DNA of 64,000 nucleotides, from positions 30,839,455-30,903,454 of the forward strand of contig NC_135551.1 of NCBI RefSeq assembly GCF_964340395.1, given 5' to 3'. Both the position numbers and the translations under genes were made by a program. Positions 12,540 to 24,086 of the stretch are shown in pieces. The DNA comes from Glandiceps talaboti (taxonomy: Eukaryota > Hemichordata > Enteropneusta > Spengelidae). The notes under the pieces were generated by a model. The model was not told where the DNA came from and made no database searches. It was given only the letters and a program-made list of their open reading frames with translations. Within the stretch, counting starts at the first letter, position 1. Each line of letters begins with the position of its first letter.

Positions 12540-12673
12540 TTGTGTGGTTATTAATGCGCGAGTGTGAGTCGCCGAAGTAACGCATAGAAACTCACAGCTG
12601 TCCCACATTACCCCAATCCCATGGATGATCGCTCGATATACTAACCACAGCTATTTGATCGCGAACCTGACAG
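12540..12673 (+). promoter_or_regulatory. Probable promoter and 5'UTR exon of the zinc-finger/SANT gene
   Basis: A CpG-containing stretch (GCGCGAGTG, GTCGCCGAAGTAACGC, GATCGCTCGATA) stands out from AT-rich surroundings. A good donor CTGACAG|GTGAGA ends a possible non-coding exon at 12673. The next acceptor, AAATTAACAG at 13508, opens the first coding exon. CpG-rich sequence at 12890-13080 could belong to the same promoter. No TATA box is obvious, and the start site is not determined. Confidence 0.4.
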
Positions 12674-13510
12674 GTGAGAATATTACATTGAATGGTACGT
12701 TTAATCTATCAGAATATATATATACGATATTAATTGTTTGAAGTCACTAATTTGTACTACATCGTATAACATGTCCCGGTTTCATCATTTAGACTACAGG
12801 TAGAATTTAACCGTACTTCCCACCTCTATGGTCTAATTTCAAGGCAAATCTGACTAGAGTTTGGAGTTAGGTACACACTTTTGATCGGCATACCGTATCG
12901 ACTCAAGTACATGCACTCATCTCCGTACTCGAGTCAGAATTGCCTTGGACGGGTCCCGATGTCCGATCAAACGGACCGACTTTCATCTCGCGTCCATAGA
13001 AACCGCCTCGGACTGGGCCGGGCCGGGGCAGGGCATCTGGCAGGGCAGGGGGGACTATAGCAGAGAAATCACACCATGGCTCAGTCAGACCATTAATAAT
13101 AGTGGTCTTAGACCCGTGGTCACATTTACTATCATTTTTTTTTTTTTTTTAGTTTTTTTAAATTAATTTCCAAAACATTTACTATCATTGCTCGCCATCT
13201 TGCTTCCGATCACCGTACTGGGTCCAAACAAATATAATGGAGAGAACGCAATCAGTGAAAATCTAAACATATTTGTTATCGCTACATTTGTGTCAGTTGC
13301 ATTCGAAATGGAGAGATGTGTTTATGAAATTATGATAAACTCTACTCTACTGAACAGATGTTTGTGAAGTCTTAAAGAGAAGTATGGTGTTATATTGCAG
13401 GCTTTCGACTGTACATGATGGGAAAGAAAACAATGAATGCAAATAGATTACAAAATATTGTGGGACACATCATTTCATTTTCACTTTCTTCTTTTTTCAA
13501 ATTAACAGAA

Positions 13511-13573
13511 TGAAAGAATCCACTTTCTACTATATGCTCCAGTACCAGAGATACAGAGATACATGTATTTGAC
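13511..13573 (+). CDS. Upstream ORF, 20 codons, in the 5' leader of the zinc-finger/SANT gene
   Basis: The exon starting at 13509 opens with ATG at 13511. This frame runs 20 codons (MKESTFYYML...) and stops with TGA at 13571-13573, 27 bp before the main ATG at 13601. The two starts share a frame. It could damp translation of the main protein. Only the position supports it. Confidence 0.35.
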
Positions 13574-13600
13574 TTGTGGTGATCAAAAGTTAATTAAATT

Positions 13601-16600
13601 ATGTCTTCCTCTGAGTGTGTAACCATGGAAACAGAATCAACTGGAGATGTCATGACTTCAGCTGAGCAAACTGGAAGTGTATCCAATGAGAGTTGTCAAA
13701 CATGTCATGTGACTGGTATTAACCAGCCACGCTTGAAAGGTAAGCAGCATACGTATTATCACTAAAGGAACTTTTAACTTTCATGTCACATTCAGTATTT
13801 CTACTTTGAAATCTATACTAAGAGGATTCAATGATCATGACTGTCAGTTACAATAATATTGCTATGTTTTCAGATGAATATAAAACATCAATGAAGTACA
13901 TGCAAAGAGCTGAACTGACACTGACTGTACAGGAGGGAGAATCAATGAATGCTGCTACATCAACTACAGACAGAAAGCTGGAACTTAACAAGTGTTTGAT
14001 TTGTGAGAAGGTTTTCAATACTCCATCAGGTCTGAAGAAACACTTGATTACCCATAGCAACAAACGTCCATTTGCCTGTGATGTCTGTAACAAGAAGTTT
14101 AAGAGATCTGATCATTTGTAAGTATAAATGTACTATAGATGGCCTGTATATTGACATTTTATATTACCACATTTATACTAATTTGCCAATTTTTTTTCTC
14201 CAGGTGTTGCTAACAGTGGAAGGGTGTCCCACATTGTATAGTAACAATATACTGGTAGTCCCTCTAGACTAATTTCACTCGATCCTCCTCAGATCTACAT
14301 ATATTCTCAACATTCCATGTGTATAAAAACATTGGTGGCTGAGAGATCACCTTCTTACATGGTATCTAGATCTTGGAACAATCTTCCTTTCAATCTCTGC
14401 CACTCAAAGTCTCTGAAACCATTCCAGTCATACAGGTTAAACAAAAGCATCAAAACTTCTTCATTTACCAAGTGCTTACATGTTTGCTTGTGTACTCACT
14501 TTTCCTTCTTTCATTCTTTCATATTACTACAAGTTATGCAGAACTAAAAGTCACATAATAGTCATGTCCTATCAGGTACCCATTTATATGACATGCTAAA
14601 CCAAGACACAAGCATGGTTCAGATGACACACACATGGTGTACACTATATACACTCTTAAATATTTGACTGCCAGGATTTAATCTGACCTTTGACCTTGTT
14701 TTTTTAGGAGTAGTCACAAAAATCAAGTTCACAAGTTTTATCACTGTAGTTCTACTGTGTGTGATGACAGCTCTGAGAGTCATTATGGACATGGAGAGAA
14801 TAAAGGAACAACAAGCTGGGACATAGAACCTACTGGTAAGGTATATTTGTAAGCTGGGACATAGAACCTACTGGTAAGGTATATTTGTAAGCTGGGACAT
14901 AGAACCTACTGGTAAGGTATATTTGTAAGCTGGGACATATATGTAATCCTCATGGCTAAGATAACACTAATGCAATAACCTGGGATTGAAACCTTGGCCT
15001 TTAAGTAATACAGAAATATTGTATTATCTTTTTACAGACACAGCGTGTAAATATTCTGCATCAAAATGGACTAAAGCAGAAAGTATTTATCATACAGCGA
15101 CCTGTACCAGACCGTCTAATGACCCATGGTTAGTCACTGCTGCAAATATCCTAACAAATAATCAGAAAATTCCCATTCAAAGTGATTCAGAAGCAACCAC
15201 ACCTTATCCTTCATCTCAAAGGTTTCTGCAAGCTTTATCAACTGTACAGGATGAACTTCAAAAACAAGTTGGTGACTTAAGAGGCAAATCTTTTGAGTTG
15301 ATAGTCAACAGTTGTAGCAGTGGTGATGACCGTACCTCAGCTCAGCCAATGTATCAAATTACTCTGGATACAAAAAGTGGAAAACCACTTGTATTTCAGA
15401 AAAAGAAGACAAAACTAGATACTGATAATTTCAGCACTGTGGAAAATGCTTGTGGTGATAGAGTTGAAACCAAACCATCAGAGCTAGTGAACAACACATG
15501 TCAACTTGCAGTGCCTAAACAAGCAGTATCTACAGTAACAGATGGTCAGACAACACATGGTCCTACAGTAACAGATGATCAGACAACACCTGGTCCTACA
15601 GTAACAGATGGTCAGACAACACATGGTCCTACAGTAATAGATGGTCAGACAACACCTGGTCCTACAGTAACAGATGGTCAGACAACACCTAGTCCTACAG
15701 TAACAGATGGTCAGACAACACCTGGTCTAGGCATAAAAAAAAATCAAACTACACCTATGGTAGCAGATAGTAAAAGTACACCTGGTCCTATGGCAGCAGA
15801 TAGTAAAAGTGCACCTGGTCCTATGGTAACAGATAGTAAAAGTGCACCTGGTCCTATGGTAGCAGAAAGTAAAAGTGCACCTGCTAGTCCTATGGTAGCA
15901 GATAGTAAAGGTACACTTGGTCCTATGGTAGCAGCTGGTCAAACTACACCTGGTTCTGTTGGCAAATCTGGTCCTAAAGTAACAGAATATAAAACTATGC
16001 CTGGTCTTGTAGTCAACACTACACCTGGTCAAGGCATAACAGAAAGCCAAACTATACCAGCTCCTGTAGTAACAGGTGGTCAGAGTACATCTGCTACTAT
16101 GGAAATAGGTAGTCAAACAACACCTGGTTCTGTAGGCAACACTGGTCCTGTAGTCACAGAAAATAAAACTATGTCTGGTCCCGTAGCTTGCAAAAGTTCA
16201 TTGTTGAGGCAGCAGTCAATATTGATGGTGGCTGTTCCAAGTACTGTAAACACCCCAACAACTTCCAAAATTTCATATATGAAGAAACCAAGCCAGCAGT
16301 CAGTGATGATGGTGGCTGTTCAGAATGCTGCCAAAGTTCTGTCATCTACAATTAAAAGTGATACAGCAAAGAATACCACTAAACAAGTCCCCTTTGTAGT
16401 GGCTATTCCAAGCAGTAACAACACCCCCATAGTGCCTACTCATACTGTAGCAATGAACAAGAAGTCAATCTTGTTCACAATCCTGAATGAAAATACTACC
16501 ACATCTTTACTTACAAAGAGTACCAATACACAAGCTATCATGGAATCTTCATGTACTGTGGTCAAAAATGACTTATCCACAGTTGGTGACAAAGTGTCAT

Positions 16601-19600
16601 TACCGGTAATTGTTCCAAGTAAGAGTGACACCCCAGCACCTAAAGTTGTCCAGTCAGCCAAGTGTATGGTGGATGGTCAAAGTAACAGCAGTATGCCTGC
16701 AGCTAAAGTGAAAAATCCATCAACCACTGAGTTTGTCTGTCAAGCTGTGAAAAAATATCCCACTTGTGAAGATACATATATACAGAAAACAGTGTGGTGA
16801 GTGTGACAACCTCTTTAATTTGAGTTTTATCTACCTTATGAAAGAAAACTATTTCATGTTGGTCCAGACTGACTTTGAGTTTAACACATATTAGTACATT
16901 TCTAGTTGTAGCTGTAGGTTCTGTTCTAATCCTCCATTTCTTGTGGTTAAAAAACACTTCATTCAAAGAAGTCAGCAGAAGCTATAGATACATATTAAGT
17001 GTTGATCAGTCATTTCTATTTGTTTTCAGCCTCCCAATAAATGAATTAACCTGTCCAGAATGTGAGAGAGAGTTTAAAACTGTACGGGCTAGATGTGGAC
17101 ATGCTAGAATTCACACTACAGGAAAGAAGAGGAAAGCGCCCTCTGTAGTAACCTGTACTATCAACAAGAATGAATCCATGCTACAAGGTAAGTTGACTGC
17201 AATGTTATTGGGTTTACTGTGAAGAGCACCCTCTGTAGTAACCTGTACTACCAACAAGAATGAATCCATGCTACAAGGTAAGTTGACTGCAATGGGTTTA
17301 CTGTGAAGAGCGCCCTCTGTAGTAACCTGTACTATCAACAAGAATGAATCCATGCTACATGGTAAGTTGACTCATGGACCCTACACGAGTAGGGTCTATG
17401 GTTGACTACAGTGTGTTATGGGTTTACTGCAATTATAGTTATTGATTACATGTGCTAATGTTGTAAATAAACCAATTGAAACAGTATATGTTTACACGAT
17501 ATGAATGCTATAAATGAATGTAGCACATAGAGAAAGTGCTTTACTTCGGTGTTACTTGTTGTAAATGCAGTACCTATACATATTAAGGAATAGTTCTCTA
17601 ATACTACAACTTTGTGTCATGTTTTCAGTGATTAACAGTACAGATGACAGCAGGAGTAATACTGACGACAGATTAGCAAAGTTGGCTAAGAACAGTAGCA
17701 CAAATGTCACTTTGGTAAAGGCAGGAAATAGTGCAGGCATAGAGAAAGTATCAACTACCAGTAGCATAGGGCAGCTGCTATCTGATACACTAGTCTCAAC
17801 TAAAAGTAGTGCAGAACAGCTAGGAGAGCAGATAGGACTAGTGAGGACAGAGAGGCAAAATGAGGAGATGAGAAGACAGGCTGGTGTAGAAATTAATGAA
17901 GCAGTCACTTGTGGTGACAATGATGAGTTAGTACTCTTTAAGTTGTAAAATTATGCATGTCATAATTGCTACCTTATAGCATATAGTAATATCGGTCTGT
18001 GATGTGTACTCTAAGTTGTAAAATTATGCATGTCATAATTGCTACCTTATAGCATATAGTAATATCGGTCTGTGATGTGTACTCTAAGTTGTAAAGTTAT
18101 ACATGTCATAATTGTTACCTTATAGCATATAGTAGTACCTGTCTGTGATGTGTAACAGTACATTTGTACTTTACCTGGAGACCTATAGTACTGTATGCAT
18201 GGTAGATGGGTTCAACAGTGGATAGGTCTGTTTGACATAGAAAGGAAAGAAAAGAGTGGAAGAGAATAAGAAAGCTGAAATAAGATAGAATAGCATAGCT
18301 ATGAATAGAAAATCATGGAATAGCATAACATGGAAGACAAGTGGGAATAGTTAGCATGGAAAAATGCCATGGAATAGTTAGCTTGGAAAATGTCATGGAA
18401 TAGTATAAATTGGAAAAGTAGATCATGGAATAGTTTAACGTGAAAAAGAAGATCATGCAATAGTATAGCAATGTGACATATTCAATTTAACTGCTACAAA
18501 GATTTAATGTAATAACATTTTTTTTTCACCATCGTGATAGAATAAAGCCCTAAAAATGGATAAACTCTGTTTATGAAAATATTGAATAATATAACGCTGT
18601 CAGTAAATTAGTTTTAAATAATAACACATTTGCTATATTTCACTTTTACATTCATTCAACAGCTATAAAAACTTCAACTGTGTCAGTAAAGTCAAAACAG
18701 AAAAGAAAAAGAAAAAGACTAAGAGGGAGCTGCAGTTAGAGAAGAAAGATGTATTTGCAGAGTTACCATTACTATGTAAGTTGACTGCCAAGTACTGAGA
18801 TGATAGTGTAATGATGTATTTACAGAGTTACCATCACTATGTAAGTTGACTGCCAGGTACTGAGATGATAGTGTAATGATGTATTTACAGAGTTACCATT
18901 ACTATGTAAGTTGACTGCCAAGTACTGAGATGATAGTGTAATGATGTATTTACAGAGTTACCATCACTATGTAAGTTGACTGCCAGGTACTGAGATGATA
19001 GGGTAATGATTGAATATTAGTAAAGAGTGAGTTAATTCAGTATACCCTGGAGTCAGCAAACAGTGGAGTTGGTGCAAACAGTGGGGGTCAGTGCAAACAG
19101 TAGAGTTGGTGCAAACAGTGGGGGTCAGCACAAACAGTGGTGTTAGTGCAAATGGGAGGAGGGGTGCAAAGAGGGGGAAATTATTCCCAGAGTTGAATTC
19201 AACATAAACAGCTAGTACATGTCTAGGTACTTGCTAATTAAAAAAAATCACTTTCCACTCATTTTGTTTACTGAAAATATTGACATATGTTTATTATGCC
19301 TTTCTTTCAGTGACTGAAGAAGAAAAGGGCAAAGATAGGCCAGAAAGTTCCTGCATAGAGGAGTTGCTATGGAAACCTTCTGAGGATGATAACTACTGTG
19401 AGTTACAATGTACTCAAAAAATTCAATAACCTCAGCTTGAGTAGCGCTTTGCATCAAACTGTGTTATTAATGGATGTGTCTTGATCAGGAAAGGACAAAC
19501 ATTTCACCAAGTAGCCGAAATTTTCATGTCCTTCTCTGAATGCCTCTGGCCAGGCCAAGGACATATTTGAGATATGCCTACACATTTATTGACATTGTTG

Positions 19601-22600
19601 AATCAGTTATAATTTCAATATCATATAAATTGTAAGTTTTGAAGGGAACATTGACATGGAAACCATAGTCTATGATGTGAGCTGGCTTTCAGATGATGAA
19701 TATTAAAGACCATGTCTATTTTTATATTGAAATGATTCATAATATCCAAAGACATAGGGGTCTCCTTTTGATGTAGGAATTGACAAAATGGGTCCAGAGA
19801 GATACTGTTACAGTAGTGAGTTGTGTTTTGATGTCTATATTGTATTTTTTGTACATTTATAGACTTCACACCACTAGACATTAATGCACCTGGTAGTCCT
19901 GGCAACCAAACAGATTCCTCTGATGGAATTGAGAGTGCCAAGGATTCTGTAAGTAATTTTGTCTATCTTTTGTTATCCTGTAAATTGTTAAATTTTAGGT
20001 GAAGTTAAAGAGATTAACCAGGATTTAAAAAAAAATAATTTATTTGATTGTGGACTTAATGGGTACAATTTTGTTTTGCTATATATGGTGGTCTATGCTA
20101 AAATGCATGGTATCACGTCGTTTGTGGATGGCACCATTTAAAGCCAACTATTGGAATCTGTAGTCTTTACGTTTGTAGATGTCTGAATTGACAGACACCT
20201 ATAGCCAAATGTTTGAATCCATACACTTCATGTTTGTAGATAGTACCATTTAAATCCAGTGATATTTAAATCCCATGCAATCTCAGTTACAGATTAGATG
20301 GAATCATTCTTTTGTTCTGGACAAACGTTTTCATAAATCTACGAGACACCTGTTTTTCACACCTAAATATCAATGTTAGTCTGACATGTACCTTTGAACA
20401 CATTTTATGGAATTGTCTTATTTTCATACCTGCAGGAAATCAAGTCTATCCCAATTGACAGGAATACTGTAGATGAATTAATGTTGTTAACTCATTCCAA
20501 TGGTATGTTATCTCTTGAAATGTGCTTCAGTAATTTTCAAATATTTCGGAATTCTGTTGTAATAGAAAAATATTTGTGGACAGAAACAAAACCTTAACGA
20601 CAAAATTGAGTTGCTTAATTTATTTCAAAAAGATATTTACAGAATTAGTACAACAATACATTTTATGCTCATGTATATATATAGAATTTAGGAGGACATT
20701 TTATGATATATTTTACATTTATGGTGGAAACATATTCTAAACTGCGTGAGTTAGTATTTTAAATAAAGTAAATGTGAAAACTGACGTTATATTTTAACAA
20801 TTTATTATTTATTATGTACATAACTTTATGTTATCTATTGTGTACACAAATGTGATAAGGTTTTTCTCTTACATTCCTCAGATTGGACTGATAAAGAAAT
20901 TTTGTGTCTTAAAGTTGGACTGATGGAGTTTGGAAAACAGTTTCATTATGTATCTAAACTGGTATGTTACATTGTGAATTATAGATTACATGTATTAATA
21001 TCTACACATAGTGGACAGCACAGTTGACCTAGTCAATAAGCACATAGAGTAATAATTTCATTGGTTGATTCACATGTTTCAATCATCAGTCACTACATTA
21101 CATTTACAAAACACAATTTTTGGAGTTGAAAATCTGAAAGTGACATTTGCTTATCATTGCCAAATATTTGTAATTATTATCATCATCCTAGGGTTATGAT
21201 CAAACTATGTTTCTTTATCAAGTGATATGTACATGTAGTTGAAGTGCTGCGGCCCAGGGAAGCTCTCATTTGTCCAGTATTCAGAGAAGCATTTAGGCAG
21301 CAATATTTGATTGACAACTACAGTATCGATTACAATTTTTCTTCACCTCAAAGGTGCAAGTTTGCAGGGTTTTGCAAGCTTGCAGGATTTTGCAAGTATG
21401 TCACAAGCCTGTAGCAAAGAGACTGAAACTTGACTACCGGGTTTGCAAGCATGCGCAAGCTTGGTGCAATCTTAAACTAGACCCTACAAACTGTCTACAA
21501 GCTTGTTGCAAACTTGTGCATGCATGTAGAAAACTTGTGACTTTCGTACCGGTGTTGATGACATCATTGTGTTGACCAACTATTTGAATATTTGTTATTT
21601 TCATGACCTGCCTAGGTGGTAAAATTCTATTTCAGTTCCCAGGAATTTCAAATGGTTACTTTACTTATTCTGTGTATCAACTGTTTACAATCAAGTTAAC
21701 TCCAAGTTGGCAGCTATGAATTTTAACAATTATTTTTTGAAATTAGAATTCAACAATTCTAAGAATTAGCTTAAATCAAAGTATCAGAATTTAACTAAGA
21801 ACTTCTTTGATCTCTCAGGTGAGCATTACCAAATGATATGGTGTTCCACTAAAGAGTTCTCTCGTGGAACATGTAAATTAGAAATTTTCACCTGAGAGAT
21901 CAAAGCTTAAAGAAGTTCTTACAGTTCATTGATTTTACTTTTTAATCTCACTAAACCCGTTACTTTATTTCTTTTCTCTTTTAATTCAGGTGGAAACCAA
22001 AACTGTGGCACAAATTACAGATTTCTATTACAACAGATTAAAGAAATTTGATTTTGAATTTTATGAAGATGTGAAGTATATGAACCTACTGTGGGTAAGT
22101 TGAAAACAAGGTTTTCTGTCATAGTCACATTGTAAAAGGTAATTCTCGGTACCAGCAACAGCATTTTACATCATGTCAGAGGGTCAAAATAGAACTAGAA
22201 GGTAAACTTATTTTCACACACGCCTATAGTAATGCATGTGAAGTGCATGGAGTGGAAGTTATGGTGTCGACCAAGAAATTGAATGTTCTTTATTTTATGA
22301 TGTTAGGCAGTAATATTCAATTTCAGGTACTGAGAATGGCACAAGTTCTTCTTTACTAACTGTGAGTTGAGTATTGTCAAAATAATTTGTATTGAGAGTA
22401 AACAGGATATAAACAGACACAATCATGTATTTCACAGTTACATTGTCTACACCACAGTTATAAAGTACATTGTTCATTATACCATGTGGAAGCCAAGTTA
22501 TACATGTTTGAACAGCAAATACTGACTTTATACCCTGGTCAACAATGCACATCTATGTCACTGGATCTTTGGTGATCAAAATATGAATCTAAAAGTTCAG

Positions 22601-23640
22601 AATTGCCATTCCCCCCCCCCCCCCCCCCCCCAATTTTTAGAAAAAACTCTAACTTGCACAGGTATAATTATGATATTCTCCATTATTTGTCTTCATCAGT
22701 TGAAAAATACTCATGACCTAAGGGTTTTGATACTTCTCATATTTAACTCAGAGTGGCAAGGCCCCTTAGCTCACTTGTATTTTCCTTGGCAGAACAAAGA
22801 AAAATATTGAGGAATAATATGTAAATATATCATTCTACAAATTAACCACAATAAATGTTGTAGATTACAACATAATATATATTTAGATATTTATAGACAG
22901 ATATTTATAAATTTCAGTGTGCTATGACTCCTGAAGAAATGGAAAAGAAGATAAAAGACTGGGATCTATTGGGAGACTTCAAGGTCCTGAAAAGAGAAAT
23001 AGAAAGATATCCACGAAGTGTTCTAAGGAGAAGTACTGTAAGAGCCAAGTCTATCACAGAACAGTATGTCAAAGATAACCAGTATTTGAAAACTGAGATG
23101 AGATGGAAAGCTAATATTGCTGTCTCCAAAGCTAGACATACATCGGCACATGAATATTTACTGAATATGAAGAAAGAAACTGATAAGAAAAAAAGAAAAC
23201 TCACTTCAACTGAATGTGAAACTGAAGACATTGACAGCAAACGTTCAAAAACACAGGAAGAGGTTGAAGATGGGAAGGCATGGAAGACAGATGAAGATGG
23301 GAAGGCATGGAAGACAGATGAAGATGGGAAGGCATGGAAGACAGATAAAGATGGGAAGGCATGGAAGACAGATGAAGATGAGGATATAAGTGACTCTGAA
23401 CAAACTAGTAATGAGTCATCAGAACTTGAAGATAATTATCAACATAGAAGGCAGAAAAGACAAAATGGAAGAAAACGTAAACGGCAACTTGATATCGATA
23501 TCAAAGACAACGTCAGTGATGCAAAGAAATCTTACACTCAGTCTGATATACAAACCACAGAAGTTAACAACACTTGCATGACAACAAGTGTAGATGATGC
23601 TATCCCATGTACTAGTAGTAATATACAATGTACAGAATAA
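13601..23640 (+). CDS. C2H2 zinc-finger / ELM2-SANT protein, ZNF541/TRERF1/MIDEAS-like (MiDAC scaffold type)
   Basis: Coding exons: 13601-13739, 13874-14117, 14708-14835, 15038-16796, 17030-17187, 17629-17926, 18663-18775, 19311-19397, 19863-19948, 20436-20502, 20882-20961, 21990-22094, 22918-23640. All junctions keep phase, giving 1,328 residues. Two tandem C2H2 fingers lie near the N-terminus (CLICEKVF..H..H and CDVCNKKFKRSDHL), and a third is at CPECEREF. The big exon is Thr/Pro/Ser-rich with repeats. Then come an ELM2-like fragment (FAELPLL...ELLWKP), a SANT domain (DWTDKEILCLKVGLMEFGK, TKTVAQITDFYYNRLKK) and a basic/acidic tail. In TRERF1, MIDEAS and ZNF541 the ELM2-SANT module recruits HDAC1/2. 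Finger plus ELM2 plus SANT order fits ZNF541/TRERF1 best, but much of the ELM2 is not recognisable. The donor at 17926 (GTTAGT) could instead be 17941, which also keeps phase. Confidence 0.72.
14814..14940 (+). repeat. 38-bp tandem copies of an exon end with its donor
   Basis: The end of exon 14708-14835 (AGCTGGGACATAGAACCTAC, then TG|GTAAGG) is repeated at exact 38-bp steps (14814, 14852, 14890, and a truncated copy at 14928). Three complete GTAAGG donors result. The first is in phase with the gene model. Confidence 0.9.
15529..16180 (+). repeat. In-frame 33-bp coding repeats (Thr/Pro/Gly-rich)
   Basis: Inside exon 15038-16796 the protein repeats an 11-residue unit, first as TVTDGQTTPGP (about six copies) and then as PMVADSKSAPG variants, before degenerating. 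The repeat is a multiple of three, so length changes keep the frame. Composition predicts a disordered, possibly O-glycosylated or phosphorylated linker between the finger groups. Confidence 0.9.
17135..17365 (+). repeat. 84-90-bp triplication of an exon end with its donor
   Basis: The last part of exon 17030-17187 together with ATGCTACAAG|GTAAGTTGAC and about 30 bp of intron recurs at 90- and 84-bp spacing (CCCTCTGTAG at 17139, 17229, 17313). Each copy has a GTAAGT donor; the third has CTACATG before it. TGA in GTTTACTGTGAAGAG would truncate any product using donor 2 or 3. Confidence 0.9.
17931..18150 (+). repeat. 73-75-bp triplication beginning at an exon end
   Basis: GTACTCT...AAGTTGTAAAATTATGCATG recurs at 17931, 18006 and 18079. 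The first unit starts within a few bases of the donor chosen for exon 17629-17926 and includes the alternative GTTGTA donor. Confidence 0.85.
18748..19005 (+). repeat. 65-bp tandem repeat, 4 copies, carrying an exon end and donor
   Basis: GATGTATTTGCAGAGTTACC plus ATTACTAT|GTAAGTTGACTG recurs at exact 65-bp spacing (18748, 18813, 18878, 18943). In copies 2-4 TTTGCAG has become TTTACAG, so each looks like a complete 15-nt exon flanked by AG and GT. In the gene's phase such a microexon would begin with TAG. Confidence 0.92.
19040..19165. repeat. Degenerate 20/40-bp repeat
   Basis: GTGCAAACAGTGG alternates with GGGTCAG and GAGTTG variants over about 125 bp in an intron of the zinc-finger/SANT gene. 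Confidence 0.7.
21345..21530. repeat. Inverted-repeat sequence rich in TTGCAAGC
   Basis: TGCAAGTTTGCAGGG and TTTTGCAAGCTTGCA on the left are mirrored by CAAGCTTGTTGCAAACTTGT on the right. The arms are imperfect, with many internal short palindromes. Possibly a degraded fold-back transposon in the intron 20962-21989. Confidence 0.4.
21797..21920. mobile_element. Nested fold-back element (candidate MITE)
   Basis: The left arm AAGAACTTCTTTGATCTCTC and AGGTGA (21797-21822) matches the reverse complement of TCACCTGAGAGATCAAAG and AAAGAAGTTCTT (21888-21920), with a few extra bases in the right arm. A second stem TGTTCCAC/GTGGAACA sits inside. About 124 bp, intronic, no protein. Confidence 0.65.
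22611..22631 (+). repeat. Poly-C run (21 bp)
   Basis: Uninterrupted homopolymer in the last intron of the zinc-finger/SANT gene. Length is likely to vary and to be prone to sequencing error. Confidence 0.95.
22690..22830. mobile_element. Fold-back repeat family, copy 1
   Basis: Outer arms TCATGACCTAAGGG and CCCCTTAGCTCA are inverted relative to each other. They are flanked inside and out by the AAAATACT and GTATTTTCCTTGG arms and followed by AAGAAAAATATTGAGGAAT. The same architecture occurs at 27680-27815 and 63700-63835. Confidence 0.65.
23266..23373 (+). repeat. In-frame 27-bp coding repeat, 4 copies
   Basis: Encodes EDGKAWKTD three times and KDGKAWKTD once in the C-terminal tail of the zinc-finger/SANT protein. 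Copies are nearly identical at DNA level, so the expansion is recent. Confidence 0.92.
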
Positions 23641-24086
23641 CATGGAGATTAGTTAATCTACCTCCTCCCTGCATGGACACCACAGCCAATAGTGGTTGCA
23701 GAGACAGTCATACTAATAGTAGGGACGCAGACAGTAATAAGCAGTATGATAACTTAACATGCTGGTACAGTAGTAGACAGTCAAAGCCAACACTGGTATT
23801 GACTACAACCATATTGAGTAAACCAAACTGCCTTTGAATGAATTTTACCTTGTTTACAAACACTTTTTCAAACGCAAATTTACTGTAAGTTTTTTTTCCA
23901 ACTTTATTTCCAAGTTTATGATTGTTTCAAGTTTGTGATTAGTAATATGGAACTACTAAGGACAAAGTGGGTTTTTAACTGTATATAACATCTAAATTAT
24001 TCCAGAAGTATATAGTACATAATGTATGATTCATCTACTACAGTATATATTATAGAAGTATATTACAAGGATATTTATCCAATGAA

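Noticed and set aside
15727-16116. 129-codon minus-strand frame rich in CTFTICYHRT
   Set aside because: Antisense shadow of the in-frame coding repeat of the zinc-finger/SANT gene.
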